Positions 25,201 through 37,200 of a stretch of DNA of 64,000 bases are shown in pieces. The DNA is taken from NCBI RefSeq assembly GCF_033958435.1, contig NC_134150.1:37443501-37507500 (forward strand), read 5' to 3'. This DNA comes from Carettochelys insculpta. Lineage: Eukaryota > Chordata > Testudines > Carettochelyidae. Both the position numbers and the translations under genes were made by a program. How positions within the stretch are numbered: position 1 is the first letter of the stretch; each line of letters opens with the position of its first letter. The notes beneath the pieces were generated by a model, which was not told the DNA's origin, did no database searches, and was given only the letters and a program-made list of their open reading frames with translations.

Positions 25201-28200
25201 TCAGTACCTCTGGGTACTACACATATATACATTTGATGCCACCCACGAAGTAGATGCCAAAGTTGTTTTTAGATGTGCAATATTGGTTCAGGCAGCCAGC
25301 CACTCCAGAGTAGCACAGCTAGCAGGTTGTATACACTGAGTGGTTGGACACCCACGTTATCAGGCACAATCAGGAGCCATTAAGAAAAGTGTCATGGCCA
25401 GTGTCCCCTGTAAGTTGAGCACTTGGGTGGCCACCAAGGAAAGATTCAGGTGCTGCCCAGCTGATTAGCAGAGCTCCCACAGTGGGGAGCACAGGTGGTG
25501 CACATCCATACATTCCTTGGTGCACATAATATTATTTATTCCACTCATGGATGAGAAAATTAGAGGGAACACTGGCCACAGCCCACAAGGCTGTCAGTAA
25601 CATGTTCAGAAGTAGATTTGCTCCGTGCACATGACAGGTATTTTGTGGCATGTGAAGCACATATCTGATAAGCAAAGAGGATAACTGGAGGCTGATGCAA
25701 AATTTCTGGCTGTCATTTCATGAGCGTTTTGCCGCAACATTATCAGGACAATGCAAAAGCAATGTGAAGTTTGACTGTCACATTTACGTCACTTCTGGGA
25801 GTTCGAGCACTCATAGGCATTCTGCATTCTTTTGCAATGATGTGAGTCTACAAAGAACAGTTTTTGGCTTGCTAACTCTCTCATCATGCCATGGGAAAAA
25901 TACCATTATTATTATTAACAATAATAATTCTGCCAGCTTGGAAAACCAACTGTAAACTCCAAGTCTGCATTCTTCTGCTTTTCACTAAAACTATGAAGCA
26001 AATGATCTACACCAGTGGTTCCCAACCTGGGGTCCACAGGTATTCTGTGACAGTATTGCAAGGGAGAAAATAAAAGACACTTAAACATGATAATAGAAAA
26101 TAAGTTTTAAATAAATTGCAAAGTTGCAATCAACTATTTTTAAATTAAATCCCTTCCAATAATGTTATTAATTGCTGTCCGAAAATCTATGTCATGGTTT
26201 CCTTTTTCATTTAATGAAGTATACATAGCAGCTAGGATTGGTTTTGATGAGGGTCCGCGAATGGTTTAGCGTGTGACTGGGTGTCAGTACGAGTGAAAAG
26301 TTTGGGAACTACCGATCTAGACAGATAGGATCTTAAGTTTTCATGTTCAGATAGTTTGTTCTGTAAACAGACAGTATCCTTTCCCTTAAGGGTATATCCT
26401 CCTCCTTGAACCACCTGCTTTTCAAAGGATGCTTTTCTGGCAACAGCCACTCCAGGTGCTACTGATCTGACAAGCTCAGTTCAAATTGCTCAGCTAAAGA
26501 AATAATTGTTTTTTCTAAGGGGTGTTGAATCTGCATTTCTCTGTCGCTTCCCTTGCACACTTGGAGGAGAGTTCTCACATCTGATTTCTCCCCTTTGCAG
26601 AAGACTGGCTCTGGGATCTCTCTGGGTCTGGTGTGCATGGTCCATGCTCCAATGCACTGCCAGGGAGGAACAAAGGAGACAGTTGTCCCAGGGGCTGGCG
26701 ATTCAAAAGGGCCTCAGGCTCCCAGCCGCTGCCACCATGACCACGAGAGCAGTGGCAGCAGGAGTCCCTTTAAATCATTGCTGGAGTACTACATAAAGTG
26801 CTTCAGGCAGCTCTCAGGGTGTCTGGGGATGTGGGGGCGGTGGTGTGGCATGCTCCAGGCAGTGCTCAGACCTGGCTACCCCCAGCCCCACACCTTCTGC
26901 CCGCAGCCATGTCCTTCCAGTAACATGGAGCCTCGCCCCCCACTTTGCTCAGGGGCCCCGGCAACTCTTTCAGCCCCGTGTCCGTGCCTTGCCAAATGCA
27001 CGAGTCACTCACTGTGGGGAAGGCTGCTGTGATCTACCTTGCCCCTCACGTCCAGGGCTGTCCCTAGCAATGCTGCCCAAGTCCTGCACCTCCCGGGGAA
27101 GGAACTGCAGGTGCTATGGAGCTCAGGGCAGGGCAGGGCAGGGGGGCTCACCTGCAGCCTCAGGGGAGCAGGTGGGAGGCAGGGGCAGCAGCGAGTAGGA
27201 TGAGCCTGGGACCTGGAGGACTCAGGAAGAGCACCGAAAGACCACACTGGAGACGGGAGAGATGCAGTCGTTTCTCACAGAAGTGAAAAGTGCTGCTTCT
27301 AAGTCCTCTGGTCCACAGACTCACCCTTCTCATCACCGTCTAGTGAATAGCAGCTGGATGCAGGCCAGGCGGAGCTGGCCAGGGTACGGGGACGGTAAGT
27401 GTAGCCAACGTGCAGCAAACTAGGAAACTAGCTAGGCCACTGTGAAATTTGGGGCAATTTGTTACTCCACATTTCACGGTGCCCTCTGCAGGTGAGTACT
27501 TTGCGTGTCAGTAGGGATGGCTCTGATCACATCTCATCGAACAGGGTTACCTTGCTGGGGAAAAGGGAAAGAAATGAGACATTGTGCTTAGCACTTGGAC
27601 ACTGTACTTGACCTTGGAAGTGCAACCCACTGGAATTCTCGGGGGAGGGATCCTAATGAGACAGCAGCAAGAGGAGGTAACCCTGCGAGACCCCTATTGG
27701 ATTTTTCAAAGATCCAGTTGTAGCCATGAAAGGGATGATGATCTGGCAGATCATCCTTATCCCTCCTGTCCATGGATATGCCCATAATGCACTTGGTCTT
27801 TATTCTTTATCATTTTAGAAAAAAGAACTGAACAGATCTCACCAGTCACCCTGTGCATACTGAAATAAATGGCGACACACCTATTGATTTTTGGTTGCAG
27901 GCCAAAAGTGGGGCCTAAGTATTGTCTGACTAAGGATATGCCTTCACAATCCAGAAGATTGCCCCGGTCAGGGTTGATCTTCCAGGGTTCGATTTTGCAC
28001 ACCTATTGGAGTCGACGGTTGACCCCTGTACTCCTCAATCTCGCAAGGAGAGAGGGAGGTCAATGGGAGAGTTTCTCCCATCAACCTCCGTCAGTGAGGA
28101 CGGCCGACTGAGTCGATCGCAGAGATGTTGATTCCAGGTACACAATTGCTGTAGCTGGAATTGTGTATCTACAATTGACTTTAAGGTCTAGTGTAGACCT

Positions 28201-31200
28201 GGCCTAAAGCAGGCATCCAGAACACAGAAAGGAAGTTGGTCTTGAATATAAAGAAACTGACCCTCCTGTGGCACAATTGGTGTAGAATTATTGACTTGAG
28301 TGGTCCTCTGCAAATTGACACCTGGTAAGAATCTGGCCCTAAATCACTCAACGGGAACCTCTACAAAAAATATGTCTTGCTGCATCCCGTTCTGGTAATA
28401 TCCTTTATCTCCAGCAGAAAGCTATTTAGACCTCCTTGGTGTCAGAGCACTGTGCTCAGAGGCAAACTGGATCTGATTTGCAGACAAGAAACACATAAGG
28501 GTCGATGGAATTTTTATGAGGCAGGTCACATCCCTCAGATGTTATTGAAAGTCTGGGACTACAGCGAGTGATTTAGGGTAATGAGGTTTCATTCCATTTT
28601 TTTCTACTCACTCTGGACTTGGGTTTCCAGGTTCCTCAGCTGAACTTTTAACTTTCCCCTGGTAACTCATTTCTGGATGTCTTTAATGCAGTTATCACCA
28701 TTAAAATAGGTTCATGAGTCTCCTGCGACAAATAGTTACTTGCCCCCGGGCTGAAAAATATCCACAAGTACAGAAATTTTAAGAGGTGGCAGAGTTTGTA
28801 AAGTTTAAAAATCCAAGTCATGCTCGTAGCCAAACTGTAAATCCTAGGCAAGCTTTTCAGTGGGCACTTACAGACACCATTATTCCACTAATACGAGACT
28901 TTGTAAATGGGGGGATTACTTCCCTACCTTATCTCTAAAGTATCTTTCTAAAAGGGAAGCCACTCTCACTATGGTCAATTTGGCTTTTCAGTTAGTGAAT
29001 CACTGGTGAACCAGTCATATTCTTTTTCTTTTTAAGTATGCGTTACTCATCCGTTACATTTCAGACTAAGGGTTGAGTGACAGAAAAAAATATGAATAGG
29101 AGAATAAATAATAAGACACTTCCAAAATAAATGCTTTGTTGAACAGTAGCCCCTGCTGACGTGTATGGAGCTTTTGCGATTCCTGAATATTTTCAACTTA
29201 TAACCCGGGTTTGGACCAGATGGCGACTTATGAATAGGATGAGCATAATTCCCTGGGCTAAATACAGGACACTTGGGTGGGAAGGGGAGGCAGCGTCCCA
29301 GCCAAAATGGGACAGATGGTCACTTCGAGTCAGGCACTGGCTGCCATGTGGGGGCTGCCACCCTGCTGGCGGTGCTGCTCCCTGGCTGTGGAGGGCACCT
29401 GTGGCTCCCGGCTGCCCCATGCCTTGGGGAAAGAGGCTGTGGCCCCGTGGGGGACCTCCCCATGCTGGTACTCCTCCCAGTTCCCCCAGCTGTGGGGGTT
29501 GAGAGCCAGCCGCAACTGGCCAGCTCCTGGCTCCCCAGAGCCGCAGGAGCCAGGAGCCAGTTGCAGTTGTGCCAGTCTGGCTCCCGGATCCCCCAAGTGG
29601 TAGGGAACTGGGAGCCAGCTGCAGCTCTGCGCATCTGGTTCCCAGCTCCCGTGAGCAGCAGGGAGCAGGGAGCCAGCCACAGCCACTAGAGTCCAGCTTC
29701 CAGCTTCCCTGAGCTGCAGGGGTCTGGGAGGCAGCTACAGGTGCACTCCCAGCAGCCGCTCCCCCATGCAAATACAGGGCAATGAGCCCCTTTGTTAAAA
29801 TAAAATGGGATGCCCTGCTGGCACCCAAAACAGGGGGCTGTCCCATCCAAAACAGGACAGATGGCCACTTTGGTTATGAATAGACCTGGTGCAAAAGAAG
29901 ACAAAATGGTGATATTTTTATCTAATTTAATAAACTTTTATTTTTTAAAATAGATTAAAATTTGAAACTTCAGAATTGGAAGTTAGTGTTCTGACCAACT
30001 CCACCACTGGTTAAAAATGGGGAGCAGGCTGGAAATTGGAGAGATCTGTTAAAAGGTTGGAGTTGGGGCGAGGGGAGCTTGTAGGGTTTTATTAGTATTT
30101 GCAAATCAAACCTGTTTGTTTTTTTTAAAAAAAATTAAAGCTCTCTGATGATTAAAAACGTGACCCATCAATTGACAGGGAGAGTTGCCAGTGCCCTTTC
30201 TCAGACTGAGCAGCACCTTACCCTGCTAGTGGAATAAGGTGCTAATCCACAGCATAACTATAACTCACTGCTTTCATTCGTGGAAATACTGGTGAAGTAG
30301 GTTTTTTCCCCCCTCACTTTTCAACCAGTGAAAAGCCAACATTATCTGGGTTTTCCCTGCCATACCACTAGATCTACAAGCTCCAACTGTTTATTTACTT
30401 ATAACCAGGGTGTGTTTACCCTACTGTTGCCATGTAATGTATTGGCTGAATCTCAGAGGCCTCTTCAGACATCAGGGAACAGTCACTATTATTATGGGTG
30501 GGTTTTGTCATTGCACAGATGTATGAGGTTGGTTGAACTAAAGAAATATTCTATTGTTCTCACTACGTATTATGCATGATCCATTGTAAAGGAACTGAGG
30601 TAAAATCTATAATGTCAGCATTACAAATAATATACATCATTCCCCCTTATCATGTCAAAGTGAATTTCACCAGTCTTCTATTAAATGAATTATGTGTTCT
30701 TCCCAATTTCATTTTAACATAACCAATTACAGTCGTGTCATTCATAACAGCAAGGACATGCAGAAGTGGCCGGTCCCACAGTTAATACATGGGGGTATTG
30801 TGCACAATTTCCCAACAGTTGCAAACTGAGGCCATCTGTTGGACTCTAAAAGCATTGTCATGAAGCTTCCAAAATCTTCCACAGATGTTTCCTTGCATGC
30901 TGCTGTCATTTGAATGAAGGGCTCCTATAATATTTCCCATTAACTTACATCCACTGCTTGAATGTGCTTGGGAAGAAGAAGAATGAGTGATCAGAAAATC
31001 TGTTTGTGTTCCTATTTAAACAAAAGCAGGTTCCCACAGGATCAGCCTTATGGCTACATCTACACTAGCGAGTTTTTTCAAAAAAGCTGAGGCTCTTTCA
31101 AAAAAACCCATGGAGCATCTACACACAATGCATTCTCTTGATATTAACACAGCACTTTTTCCAGCTGCCCTCTTCCTCTCCCAGATGAGGAAGAGCACCT

Positions 31201-34200
31201 TTTCTGAAAGATGCTTTCAGAAAAAAACATGTAGATGCTCCGGGCGCCCTTTTTTTCAAAAGAGTGGTCCTCAGGGTGCCAGATTTTTTGATCTCTGGCT
31301 ACTGTTCTTTTGAAAGAGCGAGGGCTGTGTGGAAACTCTATCGAAAAAGCGGATCAATTTTTTTCATTGACTTTTTGTGTATGGATGCGCTCTTTCCAAA
31401 GAAGTTTTTTCAGAAGAGAGCTCAGGCCCAAGGAGATAGGCAGAAACTCTTGGCAAGCAGACTTATCTTAGGTGCAAATTATGGGAAATGCTCAAACTGA
31501 ATCTGAAAAACATACTGTTACTAAAGAGGAGAACCAGGATAAGAGTGACAAGTTTTCCAGCAAATTCTATTGGTATCCTTACCCTGGAAGTTTGTTTTGA
31601 TACTTAGTTCAATGGGCTAAAGGCAAACATAGCCTGGTCTACACTAAGGATCACGTTGATTCTATCTACTTTAATGGCATGGCTAGAATTGCATATCAGG
31701 ATCAACTCTGTTCCCTGGTGTAGATTGGAGCTTGTCAGTCTGGTGCCTACATGCCTTACTCCATGCAAGTGCGTCGAGTAACAGGGTTGATGGTCAATCC
31801 CAGAAAGATCAATTTTGCTGCATCTTCGCACACGCAGCAAAACTGATCTCCAGAAGATCAATCCTGGTGCATCAAAACCCACCCTCCCGCCCACCCCCCC
31901 GTAAGTAAACATATAACTTCTAATTGAAAAGATCAGAGGAGGGGGAAAGGAGAACATTGAGAACTCTGATACAACAGGTGAGTCATAAAATATTGGTTTG
32001 AAAGGAAATGGATCAGGCAACAAATGCATGAGAAAAAACATCATGCTTCCTTTCAATTTCTAATCTCATTTTACAGAAAAGATGGTCCATAAACAACCAG
32101 GCAGGCCCCTGGACTCTTTATTTACCTGCATGCACCCAATGGCCAGGAATAGCAAACCACAGCCACAAGGAGATGCAAGAGGCCATATCTGAGGATGCAC
32201 AAGTAAATAAAGTGTCCAGCAGCCCACCAGGGACTAACCTTAGTAAACCACATCTGTGATGTGGGCTGCTAATTGCCCACCCACTCCTTCATAGGAATGT
32301 CTGATATTAGTAAGAGGCTGTGGGAAGGAATCACTTACAACGCATACAGAATGCTTATGGAACACAGGAACAGTAAGGTCTCTGTAATATCATCTTCATT
32401 TCAGCTTCTCTCTTTTTCTCACTTGAGTATTTTAAGGCACTGATTACTGAAGTGCTTACTGCCTGTCTCTCTCATTCTCTCAGACAAATATACTGGACAT
32501 TTTAGGGATTTAAAATTTAGACTCCTGAACACTTCCCTGTCTTTAAAGCAACATAGTAAATAGTAATATTTGGTCCTTAGGAAACTTTGCTAAGGTAGCA
32601 ACAAATTAATATGTTCATTTTACAGATGGGGAAACTGAGGCACAGAGTGCTGAGGTTACTTCCTCAATGAAAAATGAAGTCACTCGTGTCTTAATGCTCA
32701 CTCCAGTTATATCTGTTTCCAGTAGGTTTGGTGCTGACCACATGTTCTCCCTTATGCCAAATCTGTTTTCTGTTTTTTTCTTCTTTTTCTTTTGCAAGGA
32801 TTATGAGTACCCTCTTCATTCTCACAGTGCCCCCTCCCAGAAGAATGACCGCTGCCCCCCGCCCCCACAGACTTTGCCAGACCGAGCATGCGAGGTGCCC
32901 AGCTGCCGCTCAGATTCCGAATGTGAAAGACACAAGCGTTGTTGTTACAATGGGTGCATCTATGCCTGCTTGGAGTCGGTACCGCCACCTCCAGGTAGGG
33001 TGGGCTGTGAGATCAAATTGCCTCAGAACAAAATATCCCAAGATGTTGCCCAAATGCAAAGAGTTGCAATAATAGTGGTAGGCTGTTATTATTCAGCCTA
33101 AGGATATGTCTGGGCTTTCCGGGGGGGGGCGGTCAGCACACCGTGATCGATCTTGTGGGGATCGATTTTTGCCATGTGTATGAAGATGCAGCAAAATCCA
33201 TCTCTCTGGGCTCGGCCATCAACCCTGGTACTCCATACTGCCATGTGCAGTAAGGGAAGTTGGTGCAAGCCCAAAATAGCCCAATCTACACCAGAAAAGA
33301 AAGTTGATCCTGCTACATCGATTCGAGCTATGCAAACGGAATGGTGAGAATTGCATATCTGGGATCGACGTTGATCCTTAGTGTAGACCAGGACTGAGGG
33401 TCTGTAGGCCTAAGGGTTTGAGCCTTAGCTGAGAACTGAGCTTTGGTTCTCTAGGGGTGAGTAGTGGAGAGCCACCCTAGTGTGCTTTTTTTTTTCCTTT
33501 TTTGCTCGAAAAAGAGAAAATCGCACACGATCAGTTGATTTGGCAAGATTCCCACTAACTTGAATGGCAGAAATCGTTACAGATCATGTATTTTTCCCTG
33601 CATGATACATTAGCCCAAATTCATGGCCACATGGCTGGTAACTAGTCAATGGACAATTCCTAAATTTCCAAAATGTCAATGAAAACTTTGCAAAACCCTG
33701 AAAAAAAATCTGAGAACGTTGTTGAGGGTTCTTCACTTGGTTTGGAACCCTTTAAAAAATTCACAATTATGACAGAAATGTTTGTAAAAGGTTCCAGGGG
33801 CTCTAATCCAACATACTGTGCCTACACAGCAGAATTATTTCGTAGTAAACTGTTCTGGAATAGCTTTTTTTAAAATAGCCCATTCCTTGTCTGCACAGCT
33901 CCTGTATCTGCTCACAAAGTTATTTCGAAATAACGGCCATTATTCTGAAATAACTTTGCTGTGTAAACCTACCCTGAGAGTCCTTCCATTAGCGTCATTG
34001 GGTTTTGGATTAGTCTTAAATGTAGCTTAGCATTTGTAGGCTTAGTCCTTGTGTGTCACTATATTGCAGGAGTCCTTGCTGTGATCAGGCTGCAGCTGGG
34101 ACATTTTGAATGACTGTGAATGTAAATGTAAATATGTCACTGAAACACATCCAACCCTCCCTGAAGGGCCTCCCTTGCCTTATCAACAGGGACAGGAGAA

Positions 34201-37200
34201 AATTACTAGCCCTGAAAATAATTGTGTGCCCTCTGACTGCTCACTCTTAACAATGTAGCAGCAATGAAGGGTCCTGTGGCACCTCATAGACTAACAGAGA
34301 AGTTTAGAGCATGAGCTTTCGTGAGTTAACTCACTTCTTCAGATGCTGGAAGAAGCATCTGAAGAAGTGAGTTAACTCACGAAAGCTCATGCTCTAAACT
34401 TCTCTGTTAGTCTATAAGGTGCCACAGGACCCTTCGTTGCTGCTACAGATCCAGACTAACACGGCTACCCCTCTGATACTTCTTAACAATGTGGGTCTTT
34501 TAAGTTTTAGACTGGTTGGTGCAGCCGAAACCACGTTGGCTTGGTGGAAACGGTTGGCTGTTAGATGGACCAGAGGAAGTTTTACAAGGTATGTCAGCAT
34601 GATACATCATGTTAGTCACCTGGGCATTGCGGGTTGTTGAATTTTCCTGGATGAAGGACACTGATCTGGAAAATAAGATGCAGCTCAATGCCAATAAATC
34701 AGCCCCTTTTCAAGGGAGAATAGTAAGTTTTGTATTTTCAGTTCGGAGACTCAGGCTTCTCTGAAACACCACAGAATCATAGACTTAGAAGAGACCTCAG
34801 GAGGTCATCAAGTCCAACCCCCTGCTCGAAACAGGACCAAGCCCAACTGAGTCATCCCTGTCAAGCCGGGACCTAAAAACCTGTAGGGATGGAGATTCCA
34901 CCACCTCTCTAGGTAACCTATTCCAGTGCTTCACCACCCTTTACTGACACACCTACTACGCCACTGCACCACTTAATTTACACTGCTGAATCAGAGTTAG
35001 TCTGGACAGAACACTTCTGCAAACGAATTGGCCATGACATGAGACACTGATGCACAGTGCAAAAGGTCACATCATCACAGATTTGTGATGGTACACTATG
35101 TAGAAAGATGACTCCCTGGCTTGTGATCGGTATTTCAAATCCAAAGCAAAAGGTTTGTTTCTAATATACAGCTCTGCTGAAAGCCTCCTTAGTAGGGGCA
35201 AAAATCTCCTATTCTGTCTGCCATGCAGATGCATAATCAGTGCTCATTAGTTCAGGAAAATTGGATTAACAGCAGGGAAAGTGATGTGAAGAGAATGAGC
35301 AAAGAATATGCCCAATGCAAGTTGTGGAAGATTTTGCCCTCAGAGATGGGTATGACATGATGTATAACCCAGTGGTGGGCAACCTGCAGCTCACGAGCTC
35401 CATGCAACCCATTGGGGTTCCACGCACCTGCTCTCTGTCCCTTCCCCCATGCCTCTCATGCACCAGAGTCCTGCACTTTCCTCCTCCTCTCCCTCCCAGC
35501 CCCTTCAGAACACTGTGAATCAGTTGATTGGCAGCACTCAAGCTCCGGGTAAGGAGAGAAGGAGCACAAATCAGCTGATTCACAGTGTTCTGAAAATGCT
35601 GGGAGGGTGGGGGAGAAGTAGGTTTGTGCAGGGCTCCGGTGAGACAGAGAGTGGGAGCACAGGCCACCCGCAGGTGGGACCCCAATGGGCTCTATGCAGC
35701 CAACAAGTTGCCCACCACTGGATTACAGTCTTGCATCCCACTAAGATGAAGAAGGGCCATTCCTGCAGCCCACTCACTAGCCTTGGATGCCGATTGTGGG
35801 TGTAACCCAACAATACAATGGCATGTCATTCTGCATGTGTGGTTGTGTATATGCCTGGGTGCAAGGGGGAGAGTCACTTCCTTCCCAATACAAAACCCCA
35901 ACTACACGTAACTGACTTGCAGAGTCAGGAATGAGATTAGTTTGTGTGAGGTGGTCAATGACCAGCAAGAGTCACTCCAGTTTAGGCTTAAACAGTTGGT
36001 GTAACCTTTATTTTGTATGCTTTAAGACAATGCTATTACCACCAATGCGTGACATATACTTGCAAAGAAACAAGGTGCGTGAGGTAATATCTTTTATTGG
36101 ACCGGCTTCAATTAGCGTTCTTACCTTATTTTGTCTCCGTCAGAAATTGGTCCAATAAAAGATGCTACCTCACCCACCTGGTCTCTCTAATATCCGAGGA
36201 CTGACACACCTACTCCTACATTGGACAAACACACAAAGGCTATGTCTACACTAGCCAAAAACTTCGAAATGGCCATGCAAATGGCCATTTTGAAGTTTAC
36301 TAATGAAGCGCTGAAATACATATTCAGCACCTCATTAGCATGAGGGCAGCCGCAGCACTTCGAAATTGACGCGGCTTGCCGCCATGCGGCTCATCCAGAT
36401 GGGGCTCCTGTTCGAAAGGACTCCGGCTACTTTGAAGTCCCCTTATTCCTATGAGCAAATGGGAATAAGGGGAGTTCGAAGTAGGCGGGGTCCTTTCAAA
36501 AAGGAGCCCTGTCTGGACGAGCCGCGTCAATTTCAAAGTGCTGCGGCCACCCACATGCTAATGAGGCGCTGAATATGTAGTTTAGCGCTTCATTAGTAAA
36601 CTTCCAAATGGCCATTTGCATGGCCATTTCGAAGTTTTTGTCTAGTGTAGACACAGCCCAAAACAGATAAGGCAAGGAAAGTAATTGAGTTATACACTCA
36701 TGATTAGTACGCACCCATGGCCAGGAAAATGGTCGAACTGGTGGGCCAAATTCAGGGATGAATCCTGGCCATGTGCCACTTGAGGTACTTTGTGCATATG
36801 CTAAGAAGATGGGCTGGTGTGATTTTTTTTTTTTTTTGCAAATCTGTAGCCTGTGCTAGATTCTTCCCATGTCTTCTCCACTTTCTTCTTGTCTACCACT
36901 GTCTTTATACCCCATTATGTGACTTTACACAGCCTCAGTTACCTCATCTGTGTACCTACCCATTCTAAACCTGACTAAAAAATTTTATGGATAAATCATA
37001 ATTAATCTAAGCTAATACACTTTTGCTTACACTGCTAAAACTTTTTTGATCTGCCTCTATGCTGTCCTCCTTTGTATTCTCTGTTGTTAATTCTACTAGC
37101 TTCATCTAGTTGGTTTTACGTCACGGCTGTTTTTGTGACCTTGGATTTTTGCTTGCTAACCTGCAGGGCACCTGACGTTAACAATTCCCTTATGACATTT

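Larger units (their letters stand above)
34257..34480. mobile_element. 224-bp palindromic (inverted-duplicate) element with 12-bp target-site duplication
   Basis: Two arms of about 94 bp (34254-34347 and 34354-34447) are near-perfect inverted repeats around a 6-nt loop; I found two mismatches. A 33-bp one-sided end (34448-34480) reads ACTAACACGGCTACCCCTCTG, typical of an abundant turtle repeat. The flanks carry an identical 12-bp direct repeat, TCTTAACAATGT, at 34245-34256 and 34481-34492. A duplication of this length indicates retrotransposition rather than a 3-bp or 8-bp cut-and-paste event. Each arm contains a hammerhead-like core. Head-to-head copies and hammerheads are known for Penelope-like elements, which is my best family guess. 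Confidence 0.8.

Noticed and set aside
29193..29846. 217-codon minus-strand frame and several + strand frames
   Set aside because: All lie in a GC-rich tandem repeat; multiple frames are open on both strands, which is compositional.
34254..34447. Assembly artefact as the cause of the perfect palindrome
   Set aside because: An identical 12-bp target duplication encloses the palindrome plus a one-sided end, and the arms differ at two places, which an artefactual fold-back copy would not explain.
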